Source of the DNA: Gemmataceae bacterium | GTDB taxonomy: Bacteria > Planctomycetota > Planctomycetia > Gemmatales > Gemmataceae | DNA: 64,000 nucleotides | Assembly (NCBI GenBank): GCA_901538445.1 | Contig: LR594584.1 | Location: 3,071,586 to 3,135,585, forward strand | Direction of reading: 5' to 3' | Part shown: positions 39,716 through 47,000 of the stretch, piece after piece | Numbering within the stretch: position 1 is the first letter of the stretch | How the letters are laid out: each line of letters starts with the position of its first letter | The notes under the pieces: model-generated | The model's input: only the letters and a program-made list of their open reading frames with translations | The model's database searches: none | What the model was told of the DNA's origin: nothing | Program-made: the position numbers and the translations under genes

Positions 39716-40420
39716 GTGGTCTCGCGGAAACTGTTCGTTCTGTCCGGCCTCGTGTGCCTGTTGGGCGTCTCGGCCGTCGTGACCGCCGAACCGGTTTCGC
39801 CCGCGCGGGCGAAACCGGGGTGCGTCCTCGCCGACGCCGGGGGCGTGTCCGGGCTCTGGGTGCAGAAGCCCGGGGCGAAGCCGCTCGTGACGGTGTACGC
39901 GCAACAGGACCTGGCCGCGCTCGGGTTCTACCGCGACGCCACCCGGCCCGCGGAGGGGTGCGACTTCGGGATCGCGGCCACGGCCGACGGGGTCCACTTC
40001 CAGGTCCGCGACGCGGGCGGCAAGTTCCACATGATCCCGGCGGCCGCCCTCCTGAAGCTCGAAGGCGAGTCGGGCGGGTGCAAGTGCAAGGACGTGCCGG
40101 ACCCGATGCCCCGGCCCCCGGCCGCGAAGGCGGTTCAGCGGCCGAAGGGCGACGCCCCGCGGGTGACCTTCGAGGAGGCCCTCCGCGACCAGATCGAGTC
40201 GCGGCCCGAAACCATCCGGTCGCAGCGGGTGCTTAAGGTGCTCGACATGGAGGACGGCCCGCGGCGGGACCGCATCCTGGCCCGGATGGAGCGGCACGCG
40301 GCCGCGCACCTGGACCTGGCGGGCGACGCGAAGGGGATCGACTGGTCCGCGATCGACTGGGCGAAGTTGTTCGAGCAGCTCCTGAAGATCCTCACCGCGC
40401 TCCTGCCGTTCCTGCTGTGA
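39716..40420 (+). CDS. Secreted hypothetical protein with hydrophobic C-terminus
   Basis: A 234-residue protein from GTG with GGGAGGTGAT upstream. A signal peptide (KLFVLSGLVCLLGVSAVVTA) is followed immediately by PVSPARAK, encoded by a 28-bp extended palindrome. A beta-rich middle (PLVTVYAQQDLAALGFYRDA) and a helical end come next, with a final hydrophobic stretch LFEQLLKILTALLPFLL that could insert into a membrane. Last rightward gene of the prophage; holin-like or envelope role possible but unproven. Confidence 0.55.
   Translation: MVSRKLFVLSGLVCLLGVSAVVTAEPVSPARAKPGCVLADAGGVSGLWVQKPGAKPLVTVYAQQDLAALGFYRDATRPAEGCDFGIAATADGVHFQVRDAGGKFHMIPAAALLKLEGESGGCKCKDVPDPMPRPPAAKAVQRPKGDAPRVTFEEALRDQIESRPETIRSQRVLKVLDMEDGPRRDRILARMERHAAAHLDLAGDAKGIDWSAIDWAKLFEQLLKILTALLPFLL
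39796..39813. repeat. Dispersed palindrome copy 18
   Basis: TTCGCCCGCGCGGGCGAA, extended by CCGGT and ACCGG to a 28-bp perfect palindrome at 39791-39818, inside a gene directly after the signal peptide region, read SPARAK. Confidence 0.9.
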
Positions 40421-40437
40421 CCGGCGGGCGGGCGTGA

Positions 40438-40477
40438 ACGACAGCGGCCCCGGGCGATCGCCCGGGGCCGCTGTCGT
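40438..40477. terminator. 40-bp perfect palindromic bidirectional terminator
   Basis: Arms ACGACAGCGGCCCCGGGCGA and its exact complement meet without a loop, between the last rightward gene (stop 40418-40420) and the convergent sigma-like gene (stop 40487). It is symmetric and can serve both directions. Confidence 0.65.
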
Positions 40478-40486
40478 TGGTGTGGT

Positions 40487-41050
40487 TCACTGCTCGCCGT
40501 CTCGACAGGCCGGCGAGCAGTGGGTCCGGCTGACGACCCCGCGGAACCCCCGGCCGCAGGCGGGGCAGTGCCGGGGGAACGTGGCCGCCCGGTGCGGGCC
40601 GACGCGCTCCGGCACCGGCTCGTCCTGCGGGGCGTCCTCCAGGTCGCCGTCGTGGTCCCCCATCGGGGCGACGACGAGGGCGACCCCCTCCACCTCCCGG
40701 CGGGTGTGGTAGGTGCCGCCGTTGCGGAGCCGCCGCCCCTCCCGCCGGCACTGCGAGACGATGTACTGTTCGAGCCACCCGCGGAAGGCGTCGAGGACCG
40801 TGCTCCCCCGCCGGACCCGGGTGAACTGGAACCTGCCCGCCCGCTTGAACAGCTCCAGGACCGCGACCGACTCCAGGTCGTCCTGCTCCTGGCCGCCGGG
40901 GGCGAACTGGTAGATGTGGCGGACCCGGCGGGCGACGCCCCGGGCCCACTCGACGTGCTCCATCGGGTCGACCCGCCTCGCCCGCGCGGGCGGGGCGGTA
41001 CGCGGCGGACGGGGCCGGCGGGCCGGGACAGCGGCGGGCATTGGGTTCAT
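40487..41050 (-). CDS. Sigma-70-region-2-like protein with C-terminal zinc finger
   Basis: A 187-residue leftward protein. Residues about 32-110 resemble sigma region 2 (ARRVRHIYQFAPGGQEQDDL, ESVAVLELFKRAGRFQF, FRGWLEQYIVSQCRREGRRL), including the acidic DDLESVAVLELF helix that binds RNA polymerase beta'. No region 4 is visible; instead the end has a CPACGRGF...HCSPAC zinc finger. It could be a minimal sigma factor or an anti-sigma-like regulator of lysogeny, located next to integrase behind an inverted repeat. A palindrome copy encodes PPARARR near the N-terminus. Confidence 0.55.
   Translation of the reverse strand: MNPMPAAVPARRPRPPRTAPPARARRVDPMEHVEWARGVARRVRHIYQFAPGGQEQDDLESVAVLELFKRAGRFQFTRVRRGSTVLDAFRGWLEQYIVSQCRREGRRLRNGGTYHTRREVEGVALVVAPMGDHDGDLEDAPQDEPVPERVGPHRAATFPRHCPACGRGFRGVVSRTHCSPACRDGEQ
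40977..40994. repeat. Dispersed palindrome copy 19
   Basis: CTCGCCCGCGCGGGCGGG, core exact, inside the leftward sigma-like gene, read PPARAR on the minus strand. Confidence 0.85.
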
Positions 41051-41075
41051 CCGTACAGTAGTGGTCCCTGTACGG
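41051..41075 (-). promoter_or_regulatory. Operator-like inverted repeat upstream of the sigma-like gene
   Basis: CCGTACAG (41051-41058) and CTGTACGG (41068-41075), exact complements with nine bases between, lie directly upstream of the sigma-like ATG and 13 bases beyond the integrase stop. The position against the start codon suggests repression of that gene or autoregulation. Confidence 0.55.
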
Positions 41076-41088
41076 ATTGTAGCACGCC

Positions 41089-42165
41089 TCACCCCGCCTT
41101 CGGCCTCCCGAGCCGCTCCACCGCGTCCTTCAGCACCCGGCTCTGCCCGCCGACGTGGCCGTAGTGCCGGCTCACCATCGCCGTCCCCTTGTGGCCGAGC
41201 AGCTCCGCGACCACGGCGTCCGGGACGCCCGCGACGAGCGCGGCGGTCGCGAACGTGTGCCGGCCCATGTAGGCGGTCGCGTGGACCCCGGCCTTCGCCG
41301 ACACCTGGACCATCCGCTTCACGAGGGCCGCCGGCCGCCAGGGGTTCCCGCGGCTGGTCCGGAACAGGTGCCCGGAGCCGTGCCTCGCCCGCTGCCCGGT
41401 GAGCACCTCCATGACCGGCGAGCTGAAGTGGATGACCCGGTCCCCGTGGCCGTGCCGCCGGGACTTGTGCTCGCGGAGCCGGGCCAGGCGGTTCGCCCAG
41501 TCGACGGAGGCGACGGTCAGCCCGGCCACCTCGGACGGCCGGGCCCCGGTCCCGCGGAGCGTGACCAGGAGCGCCTCGAGGTCGCTGCCGTACCCCCCGG
41601 CCCGGGCCGCCGCGAGCACCCGCGCGAACGCCTCGTCGGTGAGCACGGCGTCGGCCCCGCGGCTCTCCATCGGGGGGCGGGCGATCTTCAAGGGGTGCCC
41701 GGCCCACTTCAGGAACGTCATGACGGTCCCGATGCGGTTGTGCCGGGTGGAGTTGGACCACTCCGGGCGGTCGGCCCACTCCTCGATCTCTTCGGCGGCC
41801 AGGGACGCGACCGGCCGGGGGCCGAACGCCGGGACGAGGTGGACGCGGAGGGCGATGTCGTACTGGCGGAAGCTCGGGGCCGCGAGCCTGGCCCGCCGGC
41901 GGTCGAGGAACTGGCCGGCGGCCGCGGCGACGGTGGGCAACGGCCGGGCCGGTTCGACCGCGCGGGCGAGATCGGGGGGCGGGGGCGGTTGGGGCGGTTG
42001 GGACCGGAGGGCGGCGGCGAGGTCGGCGAGGAGCTGTTGGTACGCGGCGGCGGCCGCGGCCCTGTCGCTCTCGTCCCTCACCGGAAGTTGGTACTGCTTT
42101 TCTTGGACGGTGGCGAACCAGGACATGCGGGACTTTCGGAACCACGGGCCGGGACGCTTGGGCAT
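41089..42165 (-). CDS. Tyrosine-type integrase
   Basis: A 358-residue site-specific recombinase started at ATG 42165, which has GGAGGGG at ideal distance. An N-terminal arm and SAM-like core-binding domain (AAAAGQFLDRRRARLAAPSF, EWSNSTRHNRIGTVMTFLKW) precede the catalytic domain. The first arginine is in LRGTGARPSEVAG near 205, then AYMGRHTFAT, LLGHKGTAMVSRHYGH with the nucleophilic tyrosine near 334. The usual His before Leu-Arg (HxLR) is Tyr here (YMGR). It lies against the 3' end of tRNA-fMet, the expected target. A degenerate palindrome (41953-41970) encodes LARAVE between the two N-terminal domains. Confidence 0.92.
   Translation of the reverse strand: MPKRPGPWFRKSRMSWFATVQEKQYQLPVRDESDRAAAAAAYQQLLADLAAALRSQPPQPPPPPDLARAVEPARPLPTVAAAAGQFLDRRRARLAAPSFRQYDIALRVHLVPAFGPRPVASLAAEEIEEWADRPEWSNSTRHNRIGTVMTFLKWAGHPLKIARPPMESRGADAVLTDEAFARVLAAARAGGYGSDLEALLVTLRGTGARPSEVAGLTVASVDWANRLARLREHKSRRHGHGDRVIHFSSPVMEVLTGQRARHGSGHLFRTSRGNPWRPAALVKRMVQVSAKAGVHATAYMGRHTFATAALVAGVPDAVVAELLGHKGTAMVSRHYGHVGGQSRVLKDAVERLGRPKAG
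41953..41970. repeat. Dispersed palindrome, degenerate copy in integrase
   Basis: TTCGACCGCGCGGGCGAG, one core mismatch, read LARAVE on the minus strand in the interdomain linker of the integrase. Confidence 0.7.
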
Positions 42166-42293
42166 GTTCCCCTCCAGGGAATCGTGCCAACCGTGCCGAC
42201 CAGGGAACCGAGCGTCGCGATGGTGCCACACTGCACGGACGCAAGCCGGTATCGTACCGCGTCTTACGTCATCGCTCTAACAATCTGACCGAG

Positions 42294-42330
42294 TTGCGGC
42301 GGTAGGATTTGAACCTACGACCTCCAGGTT
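42294..42330. other. Predicted attachment site at the tRNA 3' half
   Basis: The integrase and all prophage signals lie on the 3' side of the tRNA-fMet gene, the usual geometry for integration in a tRNA 3' end. The crossover core should be within the T-arm and acceptor strand; the second copy would be beyond the left edge of the window. Confidence 0.45.
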
Positions 42331-42368
42331 ATGAGCCTGGCGAGCTAACCGGACTGCTCCACGCCGCG
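42294..42368 (-). tRNA. Initiator tRNA-Met (CAT)
   Basis: A 75-nucleotide cloverleaf on the minus strand with anticodon CAT (plus-strand ATG at 42331-42333). Initiator features are present: C1 opposite A72 unpaired at the acceptor end, A11-U24 in the D stem, and a TTCAAAT T-loop. The acceptor (CGCGGCG/CGCCGCA), D (GAGC/GCTC), anticodon (CCAGG/CCTGG) and T (GTAGG/CCTAC) stems all form. The 29-41 pair is A-U instead of the first of the three G-C pairs typical of initiators. CCA is not encoded. Confidence 0.9.
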
Positions 42369-42380
42369 TCTTGTGATGTT

Positions 42381-42409
42381 ACTATAGCAGCCCGGCCTCT
42401 TCGCGGGAA
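42381..42409 (-). promoter_or_regulatory. Predicted tRNA-fMet promoter
   Basis: On the minus strand, TATAGT (42386-42381) lies 13 bases upstream of the tRNA, with TTCCCG as a weak -35 at 17 bases (42409-42404). Confidence 0.45.
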
Positions 42410-42518
42410 GGGGCGTTTGCCGGTTCCTGCGGATTGGCGGTCGAATTGACCCGCTCCGGCCTCCCATCTATCATGACCAAAGTTGTTGAGTCAACGCTCG
42501 CACGCGACGGGATGCACC

Positions 42519-43220
42519 GTGAACGCACCGTTCATCCTCGTTGTTTGCCTCGCCAACTTGTTCTGCCTCGCGCCCCTCTCGGTCTACCTCCTCTACCTCG
42601 CCGTTCTGGCGCGCCGCCCGCGGCCGACGGTGGTTTCCGGCCCCTGGGACTTCGCCGCCCTCGCGGCCGGTCTGTCGGGGTTCGTCCTGTTCGGCGGCGG
42701 CCTGTTCTTGCACCTGGCCCAGTCCAACTTCCGGTACTGGGTCCGGGGCAACCTCGAAGCGTTCCGCGGCGCGTGGGGCTCCGAAAAAACCACCTGGCTG
42801 CTCCTCTCGCTGTGCTACGGGTTGGCCGTCGCACTGGTAGTCGCCCTGACGCTCGCGGCGCGGCGGCTGTCGTTCAGCGTGTACAACGTTTCCGTGCCGG
42901 AGTTCGAGGCCGCGATCGGCGACGTGCTCGAGCAACTCAACCGCCCGGTCGAGCGGCGCGGCAACGCCTGGTCCGGCCCCACAGGGCCGCTGTTCCAGGT
43001 GGACCACTTCGACGGCGGCCGGGCGGTCACCCTCCGCTGGCTGTCCGACGACCGGCCGCTGTTCCTCGACGTCGAGCGGCTCACCCGAGAGGCGGTCCGG
43101 TCCGCGGGGGCCGACGAGAACCCCGCGGGGCCGTGGCTCATGGCGTTCGCGGGCGGGACCGCGAGCTGGGCCGCCGGCAGCCTCGGGCTCCTGGTCGTCT
43201 ATTTCTTTTCGCTCCGGTGA
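42519..43220 (+). CDS. Membrane protein, unassigned
   Basis: A 233-residue host protein from GTG; an upstream TTG at 42483 is also possible. Four hydrophobic segments are visible: FILVVCLANLFCLAPLSVYL, FAALAAGLSGFVLFGGGLFL, TWLLLSLCYGLAVALVVALT, and a C-terminal ASWAAGSLGLLVVYFF. The soluble loop between the last two (VPEFEAAIGDVLEQLNRPVE) is alpha/beta. No family recognised. First host gene outside the prophage. Confidence 0.6.
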   Translation: MNAPFILVVCLANLFCLAPLSVYLLYLAVLARRPRPTVVSGPWDFAALAAGLSGFVLFGGGLFLHLAQSNFRYWVRGNLEAFRGAWGSEKTTWLLLSLCYGLAVALVVALTLAARRLSFSVYNVSVPEFEAAIGDVLEQLNRPVERRGNAWSGPTGPLFQVDHFDGGRAVTLRWLSDDRPLFLDVERLTREAVRSAGADENPAGPWLMAFAGGTASWAAGSLGLLVVYFFSLR

Positions 43221-43371
43221 GCCGCCCCGCACTTCCCCGCCACCGCAACTCTTCCTCCAGATTGCCCACCCGACCGGCCGATAAATTCGACACACAACGG
43301 CGCGGCGGCCACCGCCGGCCCGTTGCGTGAGTACCGACCGATACCCACACTCCTCACGCAAGGAACCGGAC

Positions 43372-43734
43372 ATGAGGAAGACCTTGATCGCCCTCGCCGC
43401 TGCGGCCGGGCTTGGCGTTTTCGCGGGCACCGCCGCCGCCGATCCGGGCGGGTACGTCCCCCCGCAGCCGGGCGCCGGGGGCGGCGGGTTCACGCAGATG
43501 GGCGGCCCGGGCACGCTGCTCGGGGCGGGCGACGCGACCGGCCGCGCCCCGGACCGGTACGGGTGGAACCCGATCTTCAAGCGGTTCACCCGCTCGGGGA
43601 ACTGCGGGACGTGCGGCCAGGCCGCACAGGCGGCACCGGTGCCCAACGGCCCGATGCAGGGGACGCTCGTGTTCCCGAACCACACCTACGTCCGCAGCCC
43701 GCGGGACTACTTCATGATGGACCTCAACAAGTGA
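43372..43734 (+). CDS. Secreted hypothetical protein
   Basis: A 120-residue protein with signal peptide (MRKTLIALAAAAGLGVFAGT) and AAGGA upstream of the ATG. The mature part is Gly/Pro-rich, with NPIFKRFTRSGNCGTCGQAA and a conserved-looking C-terminus GTLVFPNHTYVRSPRDYFMM. Short secreted proteins ending in this kind of FPxxxxxRSPRDFFM motif occur in planctomycetes; their function is unknown. Confidence 0.65.
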   Translation: MRKTLIALAAAAGLGVFAGTAAADPGGYVPPQPGAGGGGFTQMGGPGTLLGAGDATGRAPDRYGWNPIFKRFTRSGNCGTCGQAAQAAPVPNGPMQGTLVFPNHTYVRSPRDYFMMDLNK

Positions 43735-43744
43735 CCGCGTGCAG

Positions 43745-43770
43745 CGCCCGCCCGTCGCGACGGGCGGGCG
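43745..43770. terminator. Bidirectional palindromic terminator
   Basis: A 26-bp perfect palindrome, CGCCCGCCCGTCG and complement, between convergent stops at 43734 and 43772. Confidence 0.6.
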
Positions 43771-43771
43771 A

Positions 43772-44206
43772 TCACTTCAGCCCTTCCAAGTCGCTGACCG
43801 CACGCCGGACCGCGTCGGGGATTGGTGCCTTGGCCCCCGTCGCGTAGTCGTAGCTCACGACCAGCGCCTGCCCTTCGGCCGCAACGGCGTTCCATTTCGC
43901 GCTCACGAGCCGGTACTCGAATGTCAGGCGGTCGGTCTGCACGTCGGTGGCCCGCACCCCCACGAACAGGCGGTCCGGGTAGCGCACCGGCTTTCGGTAG
44001 CGGGCCGAGGTGCTCGCGATGATCGGCCCGAGGCCGGTGGCGACCTTCGACGCCATCCACCCGACGCGGTCGAGGTAGGCGATCCGGGCGTTCTCGAAGT
44101 ACCGGAAGTACACGACGTTGTTGACGTGGTCGTAGGCGTCCATTTCGCCCCACGCCACGTCGAGTTCCACGACCACGGGAAAATGCGCCAGATCGGGGTG
44201 AGTCAT
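43772..44206 (-). CDS. Acyl-CoA thioesterase, 4HBT hotdog-fold
   Basis: A 144-residue protein of hotdog fold. VAWGEMDAYDHVNNVVYFRY (near residues 18-37) is the 4-hydroxybenzoyl-CoA thioesterase signature with the catalytic aspartate in the WGEMDAYDHVNN region, followed by GWMASKVATGLGPIIASTSA and RYPDRLFVGVR. It hydrolyses acyl-CoA thioesters; substrate not predictable. ATG at 44206. Confidence 0.85.
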   Translation of the reverse strand: MTHPDLAHFPVVVELDVAWGEMDAYDHVNNVVYFRYFENARIAYLDRVGWMASKVATGLGPIIASTSARYRKPVRYPDRLFVGVRATDVQTDRLTFEYRLVSAKWNAVAAEGQALVVSYDYATGAKAPIPDAVRRAVSDLEGLK

Positions 44207-44220
44207 ACCGACATGATAGA

Positions 44221-44244
44221 GCCCACCCCTCGCGACGGGTGGGC
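44221..44244 (-). terminator. Terminator of the HD/nucleotidyltransferase gene
   Basis: GCCCACCC and GGGTGGGC stems around a CTCGCGAC loop, ten bases past the leftward stop at 44254. Confidence 0.5.
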
Positions 44245-44253
44245 GGGGTCGGG

Positions 44254-45363
44254 CTACTTCCCCTTGTTGTCGCGCTCCAACTGCTTCAGAAACGCGAGCG
44301 CCTCGTCCACGGTCGGCACGGTTGCCCCGGGCACGCGGCCCGCGTCGTCGAGGTCGCGGAGCAGCATCAGGTCGTCGAAGTCCGGGTGCTCCTCGAGGCG
44401 CTTGCGGGCGCGCGCCCCGAGCGTGCCGTTCTTGTGCGCCTGCGCCTCCATGTGGTGCGCGATCAGCCACGCCGTGCGCTCGGTGACGAGCCCGTCGAGT
44501 GCCTGGAGCGCCGCCCCGACGTGGTCGTAGGGGTCGATCCCCTTCCCCACGTCGTGCAGCAGCGCCGCCAGGATGAACTCCTCGTCCCACGGCTGGGCGT
44601 CGCGGGCCAACTCGAACACCTGAAGCAGGTGGTACAGGACGTCGCCCTCGGGGTGCCACTTCGGGCTCTGCTTCACGTTCTTCAGGGGCAGGAGCAGCAT
44701 GCGGTAGAGCTGGTACGGGTCGACGGCCTCCTCGCGCTCGGACATCGCGTCGTCGAGGTTCACCTCGGGGTGCTCGCGGGCGATGAGTTCCTCCAGCTCG
44801 CGGGTGCTGGCGCGCTCGATCGCCTTGCCGGTGATCGAGCTCTTGAACACGTAGTGCGCCAGGTTCTCGGCGTAGACCGTCAGCTCGAACTGGAACTCGC
44901 CGTGGACGTGGACGTGCGTGAACACGCGGCCCTCGCCGTTCTTCTCGACGTGCTTCCGCTCCACGTCGTACTGCAGCCCCTCCTCGTCGAGCGCGGTCGT
45001 CACCGGGTCGAGGTGGTCGGTGAACACGTGCAGGTCGATGTCGGAGCCCTTGCGGACGTGCCCGGTCATGACACTGCCGATGAGTCGCGGGCGGAACCGG
45101 CACAGCACCCGCATGAGCCACAGCGCCGCGAGCCGCATGTCGCGGAGGTTGGCCGTGCGCCGCTCGCCCTCGTGGACCCGGGCGAACGCCTGCACCTGCT
45201 CGCGGATCTCGGCGTTGCTGGGGAGGTCGGTCGGCTGCACGTGCCCGCGGCACAGCCGCGCGGCCGCCTTCCGCTTGGCGGTGAAGTACTCCGACTCGGT
45301 CCGCTCGTACATCAGTCGGGCGGCTTCGAACGCGATCGCGTGACGCAACTTGGCGTCGGACAT
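44254..45363 (-). CDS. Nucleotidyltransferase plus HD-domain protein
   Basis: A 369-residue protein. Residues about 90-175 are a nucleotidyltransferase-like domain (LIGSVMTGHVRKGSDIDLHV, the GSxxxGxDxD motif, and FQFELTVYA). Residues about 240-320 are an HD domain (FILAALLHDVGKGIDPYDHV, AWLIAHHMEA), with metal-binding His/Asp pairs. The arrangement recalls GlnD-type or tRNA nucleotidyltransferase-HD proteins, but length and order match neither fully. Probably a nucleotide-metabolising or signalling enzyme. Confidence 0.75.
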   Translation of the reverse strand: MSDAKLRHAIAFEAARLMYERTESEYFTAKRKAAARLCRGHVQPTDLPSNAEIREQVQAFARVHEGERRTANLRDMRLAALWLMRVLCRFRPRLIGSVMTGHVRKGSDIDLHVFTDHLDPVTTALDEEGLQYDVERKHVEKNGEGRVFTHVHVHGEFQFELTVYAENLAHYVFKSSITGKAIERASTRELEELIAREHPEVNLDDAMSEREEAVDPYQLYRMLLLPLKNVKQSPKWHPEGDVLYHLLQVFELARDAQPWDEEFILAALLHDVGKGIDPYDHVGAALQALDGLVTERTAWLIAHHMEAQAHKNGTLGARARKRLEEHPDFDDLMLLRDLDDAGRVPGATVPTVDEALAFLKQLERDNKGK

Positions 45364-45434
45364 GGTGAATGTGCGCCGGTGAGTTTAACGAGCCTATCCG
45401 GTGCCGGCGCGAGGCTCACCCGAACTATACACTC

Positions 45435-47000
45435 TCAGCGGGCCGCGGTCGAGCCCACCGGCGGCACGAACGCCACGCCGGTGCGAGCCGGGGGTACGCT
45501 GGCCCGCGTGTGGTACGGCAGAACGATTGCCGGCTGGCCGACGGCGCGCGGGAGCCGCACGCGGAGTTCGGCCGGAACCGCGTCGCCGAGTTGGGCCGCG
45601 TCCCACAGCACGACGCCGCCGCGGGAGTTCAAGTCGGCGTCGTTCGTCCACGGCGTCGCCTTCGACTCGAACACGAGGTAGCCCATCGCCCCGCTGCTGT
45701 AGAGCACCGGGCGGTGCGGGGAGAAGCAGCACACGTTCCCGGCCGCCCACGCCTCGCCCGCTACGATCGGGAACGGCCCCGCGAACTGCGCATTCCACCG
45801 GCGGTTCACCTCGGCCGCGAGTTCCTTCCCGGGGTACTGCGGCCGGCTCGGGATCTTGTCGACGTAGGGCCGCGACTCGACCTTGAACACCGCGACCGCC
45901 AGCATCGCGACCGCGACGAGGGCCGCTCGGCGCAGCGCCCGTGGCAAGTTCATCTCACCTTCGCCGCCGACAGTCACCAGCACCCACACGCCGAGGAACG
46001 TCCACAGCGGCGAGCCCCAGATCTCGCGGATCTGGCACCCGGTGACCACGGACAGCGCGAGCAGGATCGCGACCGGCCCGAGCACGGCCGCGTGCAGGTA
46101 ACGGACCCGTGACCGGCTCTCGGGCGTGTCGACCACGAACCGCTTCCCGACCGCCGGCCACAGCACCACGAGCATCGGGAGGACGTGGTACGACTGGCCG
46201 AGCACGAACGCGGTCGGGTTCCAGACGCGGCTGTACCACCGCGGGTCGGCCGAGCGCTCGGAGGCGTAGGTCAGCGTGATGAAGTCGTTTTGCACCAGCC
46301 AGATAAGGTGCGGTGCGAACACGGCAGCGGCCACGGCCACAGCGACGTACGGCCCCGGCCGGCGGAGGTTGCGGCGCGCGTGCGGGTCGAGCGCGAGGTA
46401 CGCGCCGAGCGGCAGCAGGAGTACGCCGAGCGTGTACTTGCACAACAGCGTGAGCCCGATCGCGACGCCGGTTGCGACCCACCACCGCGTCGAAGCAGTG
46501 CGGACCGCGTGGAAGCCGAACAGGATCACCGCGGCCCACCCGAGGTCGAGCGCGACGTTGTTGCTCCACTCGGCCGGGTCGGCCGTGAAGTACAGCGACC
46601 CCTCCAGGCAAAGGGCCGCCAGCAGCGCCCGCGGCGGCGACACGAACTCGCGCGCCAGCTTCCACGCGGCCCAGAAGCACCCGCTCACGGTGAGGTACGC
46701 GAGGAGGTACACGCCGATCACGTCGCCCGGCGAGAGCCGCGCGAACCCGGCCGCGAGCCACGCCGGCAGCGGCGGGTGCTTGGGGTAGCCCCACTGGAGC
46801 GAGTGCCCCCACGACAGCCACTCGACCAGATCGAGTGGCGGGTTTGCCAGCGCGACTGCTGACAGAACCACCCACGCGACCGTTCGCACCGCGACCCACG
46901 CCCAGAAGACGCGCGCGCACCAGCGAGGATCCCCATTTTTCAGGGCGGGGGTCGGCACACCCTGTGAGCGAGTGAGCGTCGGGCGAACGGAAGAAAGCAT
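45435..47000 (-). CDS. Membrane glycosyltransferase of GT39/ArnT-like type
   Basis: A 521-residue integral membrane protein; a GTG at 46958 is an alternative start. It has about ten hydrophobic segments. The N-terminal loop WGYPKHPPLPAWLAAGFARL and TADPAEWSNNVALDLGWAAV are typical of dolichyl-phosphate-mannose-dependent or ArnT-like PMT transferases, where an acidic residue in the first periplasmic loop is catalytic. It probably transfers a sugar from a lipid carrier to a protein or lipid outside the membrane. Confidence 0.75.
   Translation of the reverse strand: MLSSVRPTLTRSQGVPTPALKNGDPRWCARVFWAWVAVRTVAWVVLSAVALANPPLDLVEWLSWGHSLQWGYPKHPPLPAWLAAGFARLSPGDVIGVYLLAYLTVSGCFWAAWKLAREFVSPPRALLAALCLEGSLYFTADPAEWSNNVALDLGWAAVILFGFHAVRTASTRWWVATGVAIGLTLLCKYTLGVLLLPLGAYLALDPHARRNLRRPGPYVAVAVAAAVFAPHLIWLVQNDFITLTYASERSADPRWYSRVWNPTAFVLGQSYHVLPMLVVLWPAVGKRFVVDTPESRSRVRYLHAAVLGPVAILLALSVVTGCQIREIWGSPLWTFLGVWVLVTVGGEGEMNLPRALRRAALVAVAMLAVAVFKVESRPYVDKIPSRPQYPGKELAAEVNRRWNAQFAGPFPIVAGEAWAAGNVCCFSPHRPVLYSSGAMGYLVFESKATPWTNDADLNSRGGVVLWDAAQLGDAVPAELRVRLPRAVGQPAIVLPYHTRASVPPARTGVAFVPPVGSTAAR

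Noticed and set aside
42257-42372. 9-bp direct repeat CCGCGTCTT on both sides of the tRNA-fMet gene (42257-42265 and 42364-42372)
   Set aside because: Too short and wrongly placed to be the attachment repeats of the prophage; may be chance in GC-rich DNA.
42434-43330. Alternative plus-strand frame overlapping the membrane protein at 42519
   Set aside because: Arg/Pro-rich shadow frame; the other frame has clear transmembrane segments.
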